A stretch of 64,000 bases of DNA, from positions 868,001-932,000 of the forward strand of contig CM066306.1 in NCBI GenBank assembly GCA_033807695.1. The letters are read 5' to 3'. A model generated the notes under the pieces. The model had not been told where the DNA came from and ran no database searches. It saw nothing but the letters and a program-made list of their open reading frames with translations. Below are positions 11,495 to 21,640 of the stretch, in pieces. Numbering within the stretch: the first letter of the stretch is position 1; each line of letters starts with the position of its first letter. The DNA is from Daedaleopsis sinensis (taxonomy: Eukaryota; Basidiomycota; Agaricomycetes; Polyporales; Polyporaceae). Made by a program: the position numbers and the translations under genes.

Positions 11495-11794
11495 TCGCGC
11501 TTCTCCAAGTTTTGTTGCTGTCCTACTACCGCAGTCCGAGACGCTTCCAACCCTTCTGTATCTCCCGCGTCATGTTTCAATTCCATCCCGCGCGTACATG
11601 CGGACATATTATGTGGCTACTCAGGCTCTGGCAGCGACGTCTCCGATCACCATCTCGTCGCGGGCGGCATGGGAGTTCGGGCGTCGACATCTGGGTAGCC
11701 GCAGCAAATTCAATCAAGGTAACGTTCACGAAGATGCGCACTGCCTCACCTGTCGGTAGATATGCATCCGTACACCGACGGATATCACCGACCG

Positions 11795-12292
11795 GCGGCG
11801 ACGGCGTGAGTTGTTTCTGCGATCCACGCTGAAGTCAATCCGATGACAGTCTCGCCAAGTATAGCCTCGTCGCGGCACGTCGTTGGACAGCGTGCGGATC
11901 GCGGAACAGACGAACTCCTGTTGCAAAATTGGCCCTATCACGCGCCGATGGCAGAAGCACACCTTAGGTCGGAGTACCCACTGGCACGATGCCATCCACC
12001 TCCAGCGGGGCAATAGGTAGGACTTGCGCCATGTGCGAGAAGGCCTTGGGTTGTCCCGATATGGAACTGCCTCGCCCGACGAGCAACAACAGACTGCGAG
12101 CGCGGACGTCCGACCAGTGAGACTCGAAGAATAGGACTCGGACGTCGACGCATGATGCCATCTATCCTCGCTGTGAGCTCAACTTCAGAGTGTAGCGGCG
12201 GCGGCGTTCAGAGCGTATATCTGTCAACGCCCCCCTGCCTATTCGCAAACCATTCACTGTCGTAGTACGATCCCGGCCTCCCTTCGCGCGAC
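11795..12292. other. Intergenic region between duplicated block and next gene
   Basis: Open frames on the minus strand here have no recognisable domain. No repeat or regulatory motif stands out. It probably contains the promoter of the 12293 gene. Confidence 0.45.
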
Positions 12293-13729
12293 ATGCGCCT
12301 CACTGTCTTCCCCCTGTCCCTTCTCTATGTGCTGATTTCGCATTCCGCCTGCTGGCAGGCGTCGGCAACATTCACGGTGTCGCCCGACAGCCTCCGGCTT
12401 GCACAATGCAGCCAGGTGGATCTATTATGGACCGAAGAGGTGTGTGCGTCGCGGTATATCCGGCCCTGTTCTCCCCGCGCACGTCTCCCCCAGTCACTGA
12501 CTCAGTTGGTGGATATCGTTGTTAGCCTCCCATCGTATGGTACCTCCATCATCTGCACCTCTCTGCGTACTCACATCAGTCGCTAGCAACTGTGGGTAGC
12601 ACCAGACCGGAAGGTCAAGCCCGGGGACCCTACGCTGGAAACGCTGGGACCGGTGAATGCCACATCCTATAGTTGGACGGTCGACCTACCTGTCGGTACG
12701 TCGTGCGCGACACTGCTCAGCAACGAGGCGCCTCGCTCATCTCCAGATATATGTGTATGTCTAACATAGGCCAAAACGTCAGCTTCACATATATCAGGCT
12801 CGCGGAGCCTCTCCAACTCTTCACCTCACGTACGTACACCATGCACAACGAGCCGGACGTTGGGTGAATCGAGCCTAATCTTGCATCAGCACAAGAGTAC
12901 ACGGTGGTGGCAGGGAATAGCTCCGCGTGTCTCCCCGGGGCCAACCGCTCTTCCTCCTCCTCCTCCAGCGCGGGAGCATCCTCGTCTGCCAAACCGACGC
13001 CGAACCAAGCGCCGAATCCGGAGGTGCCGCAGCCGAGCGGGGGCAGTCCGACGAGTCGAGGTGCGGACTCAACTTCGACAGGCTTCTCGACGATTGCACC
13101 GAGCACCGTCGCCACGCCGCCCTCCGCTGGTGCCACTGCCGGCCCAAACTCGCAATCGAGCACCAAGGCCGGTGCGATCGCTGGCGGCATCGCCGGGGGG
13201 TTTCTCGCCCTCTGCGGGGGCCTTTTCTTCCTCCGGCGTCGACGAGTACTAGTACGTCCGCCATGTCTTCCGCGCCGTTCCGCCCGGCGGCAGCACTGAG
13301 CGGTGCTCACGGTCTGTGTTCTTCCAGCTCCGACTTCGAAAGCGTGCGAGTGTCGCCCGGACCGTGGGTGGGACGGAGGATGGACTCGGGCCTCACCCGA
13401 CTCGGAGTCCTCCCACCGCACAAGCCACTGGCACTGTCACCGTCTATCCGTTCCAGGCTGTAGCAGGAGCGTCCCAGCCGACCTCCCCGCCGTCTTCCCA
13501 TCCGACCGCGCAGAAATGGGCGAGCTGGAACACAGCGCCGCCACTCCACGTTCCGGACCAGCCGCAAGACGTCCCGGGCTCGTCGACGGGGGGCAGCGAC
13601 CTGTGGTCTCCGGCGCGCACGGAGAGCAGCGCGTACACTGGTTCTGCGTGGGCGGACCTGCAGACCGAGGTGGTGCTCCTGCGGACGGAGGTTGAGAGGT
13701 TCCAAGAGGATCGGCGTCGACAGCTGTGA
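12293..13729 (+). CDS. Secreted/type I single-pass membrane protein with Ser-rich stalk
   Basis: The ATG at 12293 opens a signal peptide (MRLTVFPLSLLYVLISHSAC), followed by an extracellular domain beginning FTVSPDSLRLAQCSQVDLLW. Introns then separate APDRKVKPGDPTLE, SYSWTVDLPVG, QNVSFTYIRLAEPLQLFTS and YTVVAGNSSACLPGANRS. A Ser/Pro/Thr stalk (12950-13160) leads to the membrane span GAIAGGIAGGFLALCGGLFF and a basic stop-transfer RRRR near 13250. After an intron ending near 13324, a Pro/Ser-rich cytoplasmic tail continues to TGA at 13727-13729 and ends in a short charged helix (LRTEVERFQEDRRRQL). The layout (signal, small beta-like domain, Ser stalk, Gly-rich helix, Arg cluster) resembles fungal wall-stress or mid2-like sensors and a common Agaricomycete hypothetical family. 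Sensor function is inference; no named domain is visible. Confidence 0.7.
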
Positions 13730-13871
13730 AAGTCACCGCGGTACGCGCCCGGCGATAGCAGTAGCGGGTATTGGATACTATGGCGGGGACTCGGGTGATG
13801 CGAGCGTGCGAAATTGAAGTATCGTCTTCGTGCTTTGGCTCGTTGAACTGGATCACTGCGTATTACTATAA

Positions 13872-13899
13872 GGAGGAGGAGGAGGAAGAGGAGGAGGGG
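13872..13899. repeat. GGA/GAG purine tract
   Basis: Twenty-eight bases of imperfect GGA repeat at the point where the ABCA relic loses similarity. It may mark the breakpoint. Confidence 0.8.
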
Positions 13900-13904
13900 C
13901 TTCC

Positions 13905-15215
13905 GAGGCAAGCATGGTAAAGCGCTTGTGCCGCTTCTTTTAGTCCCTCCGAGCCCAATGGCTAGCTGCGACTTCCTCTTCTGCCCACCACTCATTCGCG
14001 TTGTAGTGGATCTTCTTCCCGAGGGCGCAATCCCGCAAGAGCTGCTCAATCTCTTAGTCCGAACCGGTGTCCGAGCACTTTACCGCCTTCCACACGCGCA
14101 GCGTCTGGTAACAAGTCCACTCGGGAAACAGCACGTTCTTCTGCGGTACGATGCGGATCGTGCCCCGCGGGAGACACTCGACGCCGCCCTCGAATGTCAC
14201 TGCCAGTGCTCCGCGCGTCCGGCCGAGTAACCCACTGGCGAGGATCGACATAGTGGTCGACTTCCCCGCACTGTCTGTGGCATAAGCGTTGCATCTGTTG
14301 TGTATCGTGTTGATCAGGTACGTACCCGTTGGACCCGAAGAGGACGCAGATCCCGAACTTGGGTATCTGGATGCTAAGATCAGCCACAGCGGTAACGAGG
14401 TCTTTGTCGCCCTTCAAGCTTCAAGTTGAGGCCGAGGAACAACGGCTTGAAGTCCTTGCCGAGGTTGCGGATGGAGCTGGCGGTATCGGGTCCGATAACG
14501 GGCACCCCAACTTCCGCGGTGTCCTTCCTCCGCAGACGTGACCACCATGACGGACGGTCGGATGGATTGCAAGCGTCATACCGCCGTCTTTCCCATAAGA
14601 CTGCGAGCCATGCCCAGAGTACCCGCCCAAGTTCTGCTTGTGAGCACCAGACAGACACCAGTCGATAGCTCGCCGAGACGTCTTCGCATATCACGTAACC
14701 ATGCGTCATATACCTCAGGCTAATAAGGTCAGTACTTACAATAGTTATGTCCAAGCCCCTTGACGAGTAATAATAGCATGACGGCGGAGTCATCTTCTCC
14801 ATCCTCCTCCTCTTCTTTGATCCACGGGTGCCTCGGTGAATACCGCCGTGACCCTCCATGGCCGGGGCCCTGTTTCAAGACGCCTTGAGGGTTGTTTGCA
14901 TCTCGCGGAATACAACAGAATACAACATGAGCTGTGTGTCTTCGAATCTGACTGACATCATACTCACCCCCATGTTGCACAGCTCCTTACGACATCCCAT
15001 TGCACACCATTTGAGCTCCTCGAGCGCCTCCGGTGAAGCCTAAGGAGTCGGAGCCGTCGGTGCCGCGTTGAGTGCTGTTGAATGTCGGGTCTACCGCGAT
15101 GTTCACGAATATTCGCAAAAAACTCACCGCTGCGCCCGATAGTGCCGGTGATATATGGGAGGACGTTCAAGAGAAAAAACATGTGCCTGTGCGATAGACG
15201 AGAGGGGATTGGCGG
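13905..15215 (-). pseudogene. ABCA-type ABC transporter relic
   Basis: Reading the minus strand from 15215 gives FFLLNVLPYITGTIGRS, then VDPTFNSTQRGTDGSDSLGF and GGARGAQMVCNGMS (about 15090-14990). Next come SIRNLGKDFKPLFLGLNLK, VTAVADLSIQIPKFGICVLF and a Walker A (GSNGAGKSTTM) that is restored only by splicing a roughly 50-base intron near 14330-14280. GTIRIVPQKNVLFPEWTCYQ follows, and finally LLRDC and SGGQKRKSQLAIGL near 14040-13930. These are the last transmembrane half and first part of a nucleotide-binding domain of an ABCA-family lipid-type transporter. In-frame stops, a frameshift between the Q-loop region and the signature, and loss of everything after the signature (no Walker B or D-loop) show it is dead. 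Its 5' end runs toward the promoter of the amino-acid transporter. Confidence 0.78.
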
Positions 15216-15625
15216 GTGGCGGGAGATAGGGATGACATGCGCCAAGAGGCTATGTAGCGACTCCCGCGTTTGTCGGTGGAGGCCGAACGACGGCGGAGGG
15301 CGCTACGAAACGAGCTGAACTCCACGATGATGATAGTACGAGACATGCGCGACCCGAGGCATTTCCTGCGCAACGGCCGTCCTTTTAGGCACAGCTTGTC
15401 TTGCGCGAGAGATGATGGAAATACGCCATCGACGCGCAGCTCGACGTGCTCGCCCCCCTCACCCGGCCCAGCCCGGCCCCTCTCCTGCTCTCGCGCCTCT
15501 CCAGATCCCTGTCGCCGTCGATCCAAATCATTTTTTGTTCTTCCGCTGCCCAGGTTCTATTATAAGTCTTAGAGGCACGACCGCCATCGCCAGCGACGAA
15601 CTCCTGCCTCGACGACCCGGCGACC

Positions 15626-17486
15626 ATGGCCGCCACCCACCCAAGCAAGGAGCTCGCCCACCCGTCCAAGCAGCGGCTCTCTGAGTCGGGCAGCTACGAC
15701 GGCTCCGACACCGACGTGGAGAGCGTCGGTATCCAGATCGCGAAAGAGGCCGACCACGAGATCAAATACAGGACGTGCTCCTGGCAGAAGGTGTGTGTCC
15801 TCGCTTCTATCGCGCCATCCCGTCCACTCCAAGTGCGCACCGTTCTCACCGCCATCCCAGACGGCCGCCCTGCTATTCAGCGAATACATTTGTCTGGCGA
15901 TCCTCTCATTCCCATGGTGCGTCTCTTCTCGCGGCGCGAGCGCGGTGGGGTATTCATAGCACGCGCAGGTCCTTCTCCGTGCTCGGGCTCGTGCCGGGTA
16001 TCATCGTCACGATCGCTGTCGCGGCGAGCGTGCAGTACACCTCCCTCGTCCTCTGGCGGTTCTGCCTCAAGCACCCCGAGATTCGCGATGTGTGCGACAT
16101 TGGCCGGATGCTCTTCGGTGGTTCTGAGCTTGCGTACAACATTACTTCCGTCTTCTTCCTTCTCAACAACACCTTCATCCAGGGTGAGTCTCCGCGCCCA
16201 CATCTCCCCCACGATCTCCGTGGTTCTCGGACCCGCTAGGATCGACACTCGCAACCTCCGTCACTCGTGTCTGTCACCGTCACGGACCGTCACTAACCGC
16301 GGGTTTCCTCCCCCAGCGCTGCACTGTCTCGTCGGCGCGAAGGTGCTCAACACGCTCAGCGGCTCCGCGCTCTGCACGGTCGCCTTCAGCGCGATCACCG
16401 CCGTCTTCTGCTTCTTTCTCTCCCTCCCGCGCCAGCTCAGCCAGCTCTCCGCGCTCGGCACGTTCAGCGCGGCGACGATGGGCATCGCCGTCCTGCTCGC
16501 GATCGTCTTCGCCGGCGTGCAGGACCACCCGTTCGGGTACGTCGCGGGAGAGGAGCCCATCGTGCACCTCTTCGCGCCCAAGGGCACGACGTACGTCGCG
16601 GGCATGTCCGCCTTCCTCAACATCCTCTACACCTTCGTGGGCCAGATCACGCTCCCGTCGTTCATCGCGGAGATGAAGAATCCGAAGGACTTCCCCAAAG
16701 GTGCGCCCCGCCGCGTTCACGCGTATATACGCTCATGCAAGCTCACCGCCCCGTAGCGCTCTGGGCGGTAACTATCGCGGAGATCGTGACGTTCACGCTC
16801 TGCGGCGCGCTCATGTACCACTGGGTGGGCAACCAGTACATCACCGCGCCCGCGGTCGGTTCGCTGCAGGAGACGTACAAGAAGATCGCGTTCGCGTTCG
16901 CGATCCCGACGATCGTCTTCCTCGGCTCGCTCTACGCGTCCGTCTCCGCGCGCTTCGTCTTCTTCCGCATCTTCCGCAACTCGCGCCACCTGCACTCGCA
17001 CTCCGCGCTCGGCTGGGCGGTGTGGGCCGCGATCCTCGCCGCCGTCTGGCTGCTCGCGTTCGTCATCGCGGAGGTCATCCCGTTCTTTTCGGACATGCTC
17101 AGCCTCATGAGCTCTCTCTTCGACGGCTGGTTCGGGTGAGTCGCGCGCCGCCCGTGTCCCGCCCTCGCCCCTCTTCCCCTACCCGTGTGCTGACGCCGCC
17201 CCCGCTAGGTTCATCTTCTGGGGCATGGCCTACCTCTCGATGCACCCCTCAAACGAGCGCTGGAAGGGCCCCCGGCGCACGGCGGAGACGCTGCTCAACT
17301 ACGGGCTTATCGTGTTCGGCCTCTACGTGCTCGTCGCGGGCACATACGTGAGTGCCCCCCTCTCCTCCCTCCTCCCGCGCTGGAGCGCGTGTTGACGAGC
17401 GGCTGCCCCCACAGACGTCCATCGCGAGCATCATCATCGACTACACCGGCCAGAAGCCGTTCACGTGCGCGAGCAACGCGCTATGA
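15626..17486 (+). CDS. Amino acid transporter, AAAP family (N-system/mtr-like)
   Basis: ATG at 15626 (cgaccATGG). Seven exons give about 470 aa. The cytosolic N-terminus ends DHEIKYRTCSWQK, the usual entry to the family. Then TAALLFSEYICLAILSFPW (about 15863-15914), FSVLGLVPGIIVTIAVAAS and LVLWRFCLKHPEIRDVCDIG follow. Later helices include VAFSAITAVFCFFLSLPR, LSALGTFSAATMGIAVLLAI and NILYTFVGQITLPSFIAEM with NPKDFPK, and ALWAVTIAEIVTFTLCGALM with YHWVGNQYI. The FPW motif in the first helix and the E-IVTFTL-G-Y-VG-Q block are characteristic of fungal neutral amino-acid permeases. About ten to eleven helices are predicted. The TGA is at 17484-17486. It is convergent with the TauD-type gene. Substrate specificity cannot be read from the sequence; location is plasma membrane or vacuole by family. 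Confidence 0.9.
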
Positions 17487-18100
17487 GCGCCGCTACAGGT
17501 CCGGTCCGAGGGGCCTGCCAGGCTGCATATCAATATTAATATTGGCCTGGGCAGGCGAAGGCGAACCCGTCGCGATCTGGTCTGTGCGACCGCGACGACG
17601 CACTCTGCTAGATTTATCTATAGTATCTATCGTCCTAGACGGCGCCCGCTGTGCATACGTATGTGCAGCACACATCGATGTAATAACGTGTACGCGTATG
17701 TACACTATACCAACACGCCTAAATAACAGGCTGGACCAGCTGACTGCATGTGTGGGAGTGCGACCGCGGGCTCCGGAGTGCTGATTTCTGAAAGCCTATC
17801 ATGATCCTACATACAGAAGAGTGGCCTTCCGTTTTGCGACCCAGAATGAAAGCGCACCGCGCACGAGCAACCCCACGAGCCACACGCGACTGGCACCCCA
17901 CAGATCGTCAAGCTCGAATTCGACGAGTGAATTTTGGCACTCGAGGCCCGCCGCGCACGCCGCACGCCGTACGCCGCGCGACAGGGTCTCTACGTGGTCT
18001 TAGTACATTGTATACATATATACTTCCAGCGGTCCTCCAGGTATAGATGATGATGAAGATGACGACGACGATAGATCTAGACAGAAACCGCCTGTTATTT
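17487..18100. other. Convergent intergenic region
   Basis: 3' UTRs of the amino-acid transporter and the dioxygenase face each other here. A small AT palindrome (atatcaatattaatattg) lies near 17526. There is no coding signal. Confidence 0.5.
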
Positions 18101-19351
18101 CTAAAGGTCGATCCCGAGCGCCGCGCGCCTGCTCGTGGACTTGGGGTCGAAGTAGGGGCGCTCGCCGAGGCCGACGACGCGGTTCCCCTGGCGGAGCTCC
18201 GTGCCGTAGTCGTTCCTGCGCGCGAAAGGCGTGTCAGCACACGTCAAGCAGGAGGGATGGATGGGAGAAGGGAGAGAGGAGAGAGAGGGGAGACGCACGT
18301 CGCGGTGTGGAACGTCGCGCGGTTGTCCCAGATCGCGACCGAGTCGCGCTCCCAGCGGAAGCGGACCTGGAGGTCGTGGTTCTCGGCGACGTGGCGCGCG
18401 AGGTACGCGAGCACGTTGTCCGACTCGTCCGGTGCGAGCTCGAGGATCCGGCGCGTGAACGACTGGTTCACGAACAGCGTCTTGTAGCCCGTGACGGGGT
18501 GCGTGCGGATCACCGGGCTGCAGGTGCGCGCGTCACAGGGGGTCAGTACACCACAGACACAGACACAGAAAGCGGGGAGGGGGGGACGCACTGGACGGCG
18601 CGCAGGTCGGTGCCCGTGTTCTCGGGCGCGCCGCGCTCGGGGATGATCGCGTGGCCCTCGCGCTGCGCGACCGCGTGGAAGAAGTTGCCGTCGTGCTCGG
18701 CGGAGAGGCCTTCGAGGAAGCGCGCGAAGGCGGGCGAGAGGCGGTCGTACGCCTCGTACCCGGACGCCCAGAGCGTGTCGCCGCCGAGCGCGGGGAGGGT
18801 GTGCATCTTGAGGATCGCGTAGTCGGACGGAACGGGCTCGAAGGTGATGTCCGAGTGCCAGCCGATGCTCGCGCGCGTGTTCTTGCGGAACCCGGCGCGC
18901 GCGATGCCCCTGTGCACGCATGGGGTCAGCGTGTGTGGGGGCCGTGGGAGCGCGGGAGCGCGGGAGGGGGTCGCGGGGAGAAGAGAAACACTCACATCTG
19001 CGAGGAAATGACACTCGTGTCCGTGCCGAGCTCGGGGATGTCTTCTGAGACGGGGTGCCGGTGGAGAGAGCTGGTCGCGGGGCGGCCGGTGAGCTGGCCC
19101 ATGCGGAGCGCGAGCTCCTTCTGCTGAGCGATGGTGATGTCCTGCGCGCGGAAGAAGACGACGCCGCGGTGGGAGACGAGGGTGGCGAGGTCGCGGAGGA
19201 GCTCGTCGCTGTTCGGCGCGGAGAGGAGGGCGGAGAGCTGGGTGTTGGGCGAGGGGAACTCGGTGCCGATGTGCGTGGTGAGGTGCACGTTGGGCTGGGC
19301 GGCGAGCGAGCCGAGGATGGAGGGCGGGGCGGCGGCAGCGGATTGGGACAT
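18101..19351 (-). CDS. TauD/TfdA-type 2-oxoglutarate Fe(II) dioxygenase (sulfonate dioxygenase-like)
   Basis: ATG at 19351 on the minus strand. Exons end near 18994, 18592 and 18299, and the last ends with TAG at 18101-18103. The total is about 336 aa, normal for the family. Exon 1 carries LATLVSHRGVVFFRAQDI and LTGRPATSSLHRHPV. Exon 2 has the metal-binding HxD in GWHSDITFEPVPSDYAIL, plus LPALGGDTLWASGYEAYDRL. Exon 3 has VIRTHPVTGYKTLFVNQSF and the distal His in WDNRATFHTAT. The C-terminus GERPYFDPKSTSRRAALG is typical of fungal Jlp1-like members. These enzymes oxidise sulfonates or related acids to release sulfite and an aldehyde, using 2-oxoglutarate and oxygen. The true substrate is unknown; sulfonate is a family guess. 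The introns show the GT/AG borders of the minus strand. The first exon is extremely GC-rich. Confidence 0.88.
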
Positions 19352-20418
19352 GATTGCAGATGAGTGCGCTGGGGCAGGCGACGAGCAGAGGGAGAGAGGG
19401 GAGGAGGAGGAGGGGGAGGAGGGGGAGGAGGCGTACTTCAGGTCTCGGGAGGAGGGTGCGATAGTATCGCGCAAGGATTTTGTCACAAGGAGAGGACTCA
19501 CATATACATAGCAATCTGATCCCCTCGCCACCGACAGTCTCCGACAGTCTATCGCTGGCCAGGCCATAATAAATAATAAGCCCTCTCAAATCTGATCACC
19601 ACTAATCGGCGGGATCCAAGCAGGGGCGCGGGGCCCCGCACTTGCAACTTTCGTCGTGCTTTGCCTGGCTGAAGGCGTGCTTGCTTCTCATCCCGCTCTC
19701 GCCCTTGTGGACGAATACACTCTGTTGGATTTCAGAGAGTGCTGTATGAATGGCAGGACGCTGGCCAGGAGGCCTATGCCGTATGCGAACCTGTGAGAGA
19801 GGGCCGATAAGTAAGTCAGTCCCTGGAAGCAGAGGAGGAGGAACGTGTTCTTCTCCCGCACCCGCGCGCCTGACAGGTTCATTCACGAGCACCGCCACCC
19901 ACCGACCCTTGCGCTTGACTTTTAACCTTTGCCGCTTCTCGAACTGTGCGCGACAGGCCGTCGGACCTGTTTGCGCCATTATGGCTTTCATGTGCGCCCA
20001 TGGTATCCTTTGTGGAGTCTCCAACACTCATCTTAGGTCTACATCACCGGCATTATCGGCCACCTGGCACGAGATCGATGGGAATCGTACAGGCCACCTT
20101 GCCTCGTGCTTACCAGAACCATGCCTCGTTCTATCCTCGTTTACGTGAACCAAGCCGAACGGCAGCAAAGTGACGCATCCGCTCTTTCGTACCTTTCCAG
20201 CTCGTACTATTTGCATCCCGTCGGGTTGAAGGAACTGCCAATTCGGACTCTCGAGCTGGTTGCCAGATTTCGCTTAAGTCACAATGTCGACCATTGGTGC
20301 GTGTGCAGAGAAATTGAATAGCAATATGTCCTAATCCACTAGCAGACTGTGATAGTACAAGAGGAAGAGCCAGAACACGTTCGCGACATCAGGAAAAGAG
20401 CACTCAGTGGCAGCGACT
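19352..20418. other. Intergenic region, possible decayed small gene
   Basis: It begins with a GGA-rich purine tract (19395-19432) in the dioxygenase 5' UTR. A minus-strand frame around 19690-19880 reads FLLLCFQGLTYLSAL and ASVLPFIQHSLK, which is hydrophobic, but I could not build a spliced gene with a plausible start. No gene is called. Confidence 0.4.
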
Positions 20419-20889
20419 CTAGAACCACGACCTCTTGGCCTTGGCAGCGGCAGCAGCGGTAGTGGTCACGGTCTTCGTCGACGTCGCCGTCTTCGTGCCC
20501 GTGGTCGTCGTGAACTGCGTCACGGTCGCGCTGCGCGTGCTCGTCGACGTCACCGTCGACGTCTTCACGACGGGCTTGCCCGTGACCGTCGTGGTGGTCT
20601 TGATGGTGCTCGTCGTCTTCGCGGTCGCGGTGCGCGGGACCGTCGACGTGCTCGTGATGGTGCTCGTGCCCGTGGTGCGGGTCACGGTCTCGACGGTCGT
20701 CGTGGTCGTCGTGGACGCAACAGCGGCGGCGCGGACCATGCCGTGGGGGTGGTGCACATCTGAAGATGAATATCTCCGGTGAGCAGAATTGTTGCGGTCT
20801 GGAGCACTGGAAGACGACTTACCCTGAGCCTGCACGGCGCCCGCGGCGGCGACCACAGCGAGAAGAGCGATGAACTTGGATGCGTACAT
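20419..20889 (-). CDS. Small secreted Thr-rich cell-surface protein
   Basis: ATG at 20889. Exon 1 encodes a signal peptide (MYASKFIALLAVVAAAGAVQ). A 63-base intron keeps the frame open, so it could be missed; removing it gives AQDVHHPHGMVRAAAVAS and a 135-aa product. The mature part is almost wholly TTTTTVETVTRTTGTSTIT-like sequence, rich in Thr/Ser with alternating Val/Ile, and ends KRSWF before the TAG at 20419-20421. Such short Thr-rich proteins are expected to be heavily O-mannosylated and wall-associated. The same [18 protein letters not shown] cassette occurs in the divergent neighbour at 21641, so the two probably share ancestry or function. No enzymatic domain is present. Confidence 0.72.
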   Translation of the reverse strand: MYASKFIALLAVVAAAGAVQAQGKSSSSAPDRNNSAHRRYSSSDVHHPHGMVRAAAVASTTTTTTVETVTRTTGTSTITSTSTVPRTATAKTTSTIKTTTTVTGKPVVKTSTVTSTSTRSATVTQFTTTTGTKTATSTKTVTTTAAAAAKAKRSWF

Positions 20890-20993
20890 TGTATGATGTG
20901 ATGAAAAGAGCAAAAGGGCTGGAGAGCGGGTTGTTCAGAGCTAGTAGTAGTAGGGTAATGGAGTGGTGAAGGTGAGTCACGACTCCGTGCACG

Positions 20994-21000
20994 TTTTATA
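20994..21000 (-). promoter_or_regulatory. TATA box of the 20889 gene
   Basis: TATAAAA on the minus strand, about 105 bases upstream of the ATG at 20889. Confidence 0.55.
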
Positions 21001-21490
21001 CTCGCCGACTCGCCCATGGAGGCTGCCACTCCGTTTCTAGTGCCAGATAATGCAGGAAAAGACGAGGTCTGCGCAGGTCCTGCATCACGACACACTCGGG
21101 CCCAAGTCGACGCGTCGGGGGCGGACATGTCGCGGCTCTGTTATCGGAGCTGTCGTCGGGAATCAGAGTCGGGACCGAGTCGAACTCATCGCGCAAGTAC
21201 GTCTCGCGCGCGAAGCTGCCCCATGCGTGGTTCAGACTGTAATGACAGCCGTGACCGATGCAGTCAGCCTTGCCGTATATGGATGTGCACGACGTCCAGG
21301 TTCGCTGCCATGTTTCTTTCCTTCAGTCTGGTTCACAACTTCCGCTGACAGTTTGTGTACATATCCGATGCGGATACCCGGGGCAACGGGAAGCGCTTCC
21401 TATTGGGCTGCAGATGACTGTTAACCTCATGTGGCAAACACCGATTCAGGGATCTACTGACAGCCACATCCATTGGGGGGCCGAAAACGA

Positions 21491-21497
21491 TATAAAA
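21491..21497 (+). promoter_or_regulatory. TATA box of the 21641 gene
   Basis: TATAAAA in cgatataaaaggcttc, about 145 bases upstream of the ATG at 21641; the transcript leader between them is pyrimidine-rich. Confidence 0.65.
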
Positions 21498-21554
21498 GGC
21501 TTCATCCGGCCTCTCTCATCCCTCACCTCAGTTCGTCTCTTCCATCGTCTGCAG

Positions 21555-21617
21555 CCTGCATCTACCGCTCTCCTGCTCTTAAACACCTACAACCTGCATC
21601 TGCCGCTCTCTTGCTCT
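21555..21617 (+). repeat. 25-bp direct repeat in a 5' UTR
   Basis: Copies at 21555-21579 and 21593-21617 differ at two positions and both begin cctgcatct. They lie in the leader of the Ser-rich protein gene, separated by 13 bases. Confidence 0.85.
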
Positions 21618-21640
21618 CATAGCTCTCATATATCTCCACA

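Larger units (their letters stand above)
8664..11790 (+). repeat. Segmental duplication, decayed copy
   Basis: This block matches the opposite strand of about 44250-47950 throughout: the DUF829 C-terminal exon, then DUF6534 exons and introns, then noncoding sequence. Shared stretches include tacttcaagcgga near 10535, the region encoding RRTLVDRGDEGIEL near 11095, and cagttcgggcgtcgacatc-type sequence near 11680. Similarity fades near 11790, after a shared gtcgatatgcat-like string. Gene order and orientation inside the block are conserved. Confidence 0.85.
20890..21640. promoter_or_regulatory. Divergent promoter region of two Thr/Ser-rich secreted genes
   Basis: The 751 bases between the two start codons contain a TATA box for each gene: ttttata at 20994-21000 for the minus gene and tataaaa at 21491-21497 for the plus gene. 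A shared promoter is plausible but is not shown by the sequence alone. Confidence 0.55.

Noticed and set aside
11726..12161. Overlapping minus-strand open frames downstream of the duplicated block.
   Set aside because: They have no domain, no start context and no match to the paralogous block, and they are read through noncoding sequence shared in part with 44250.
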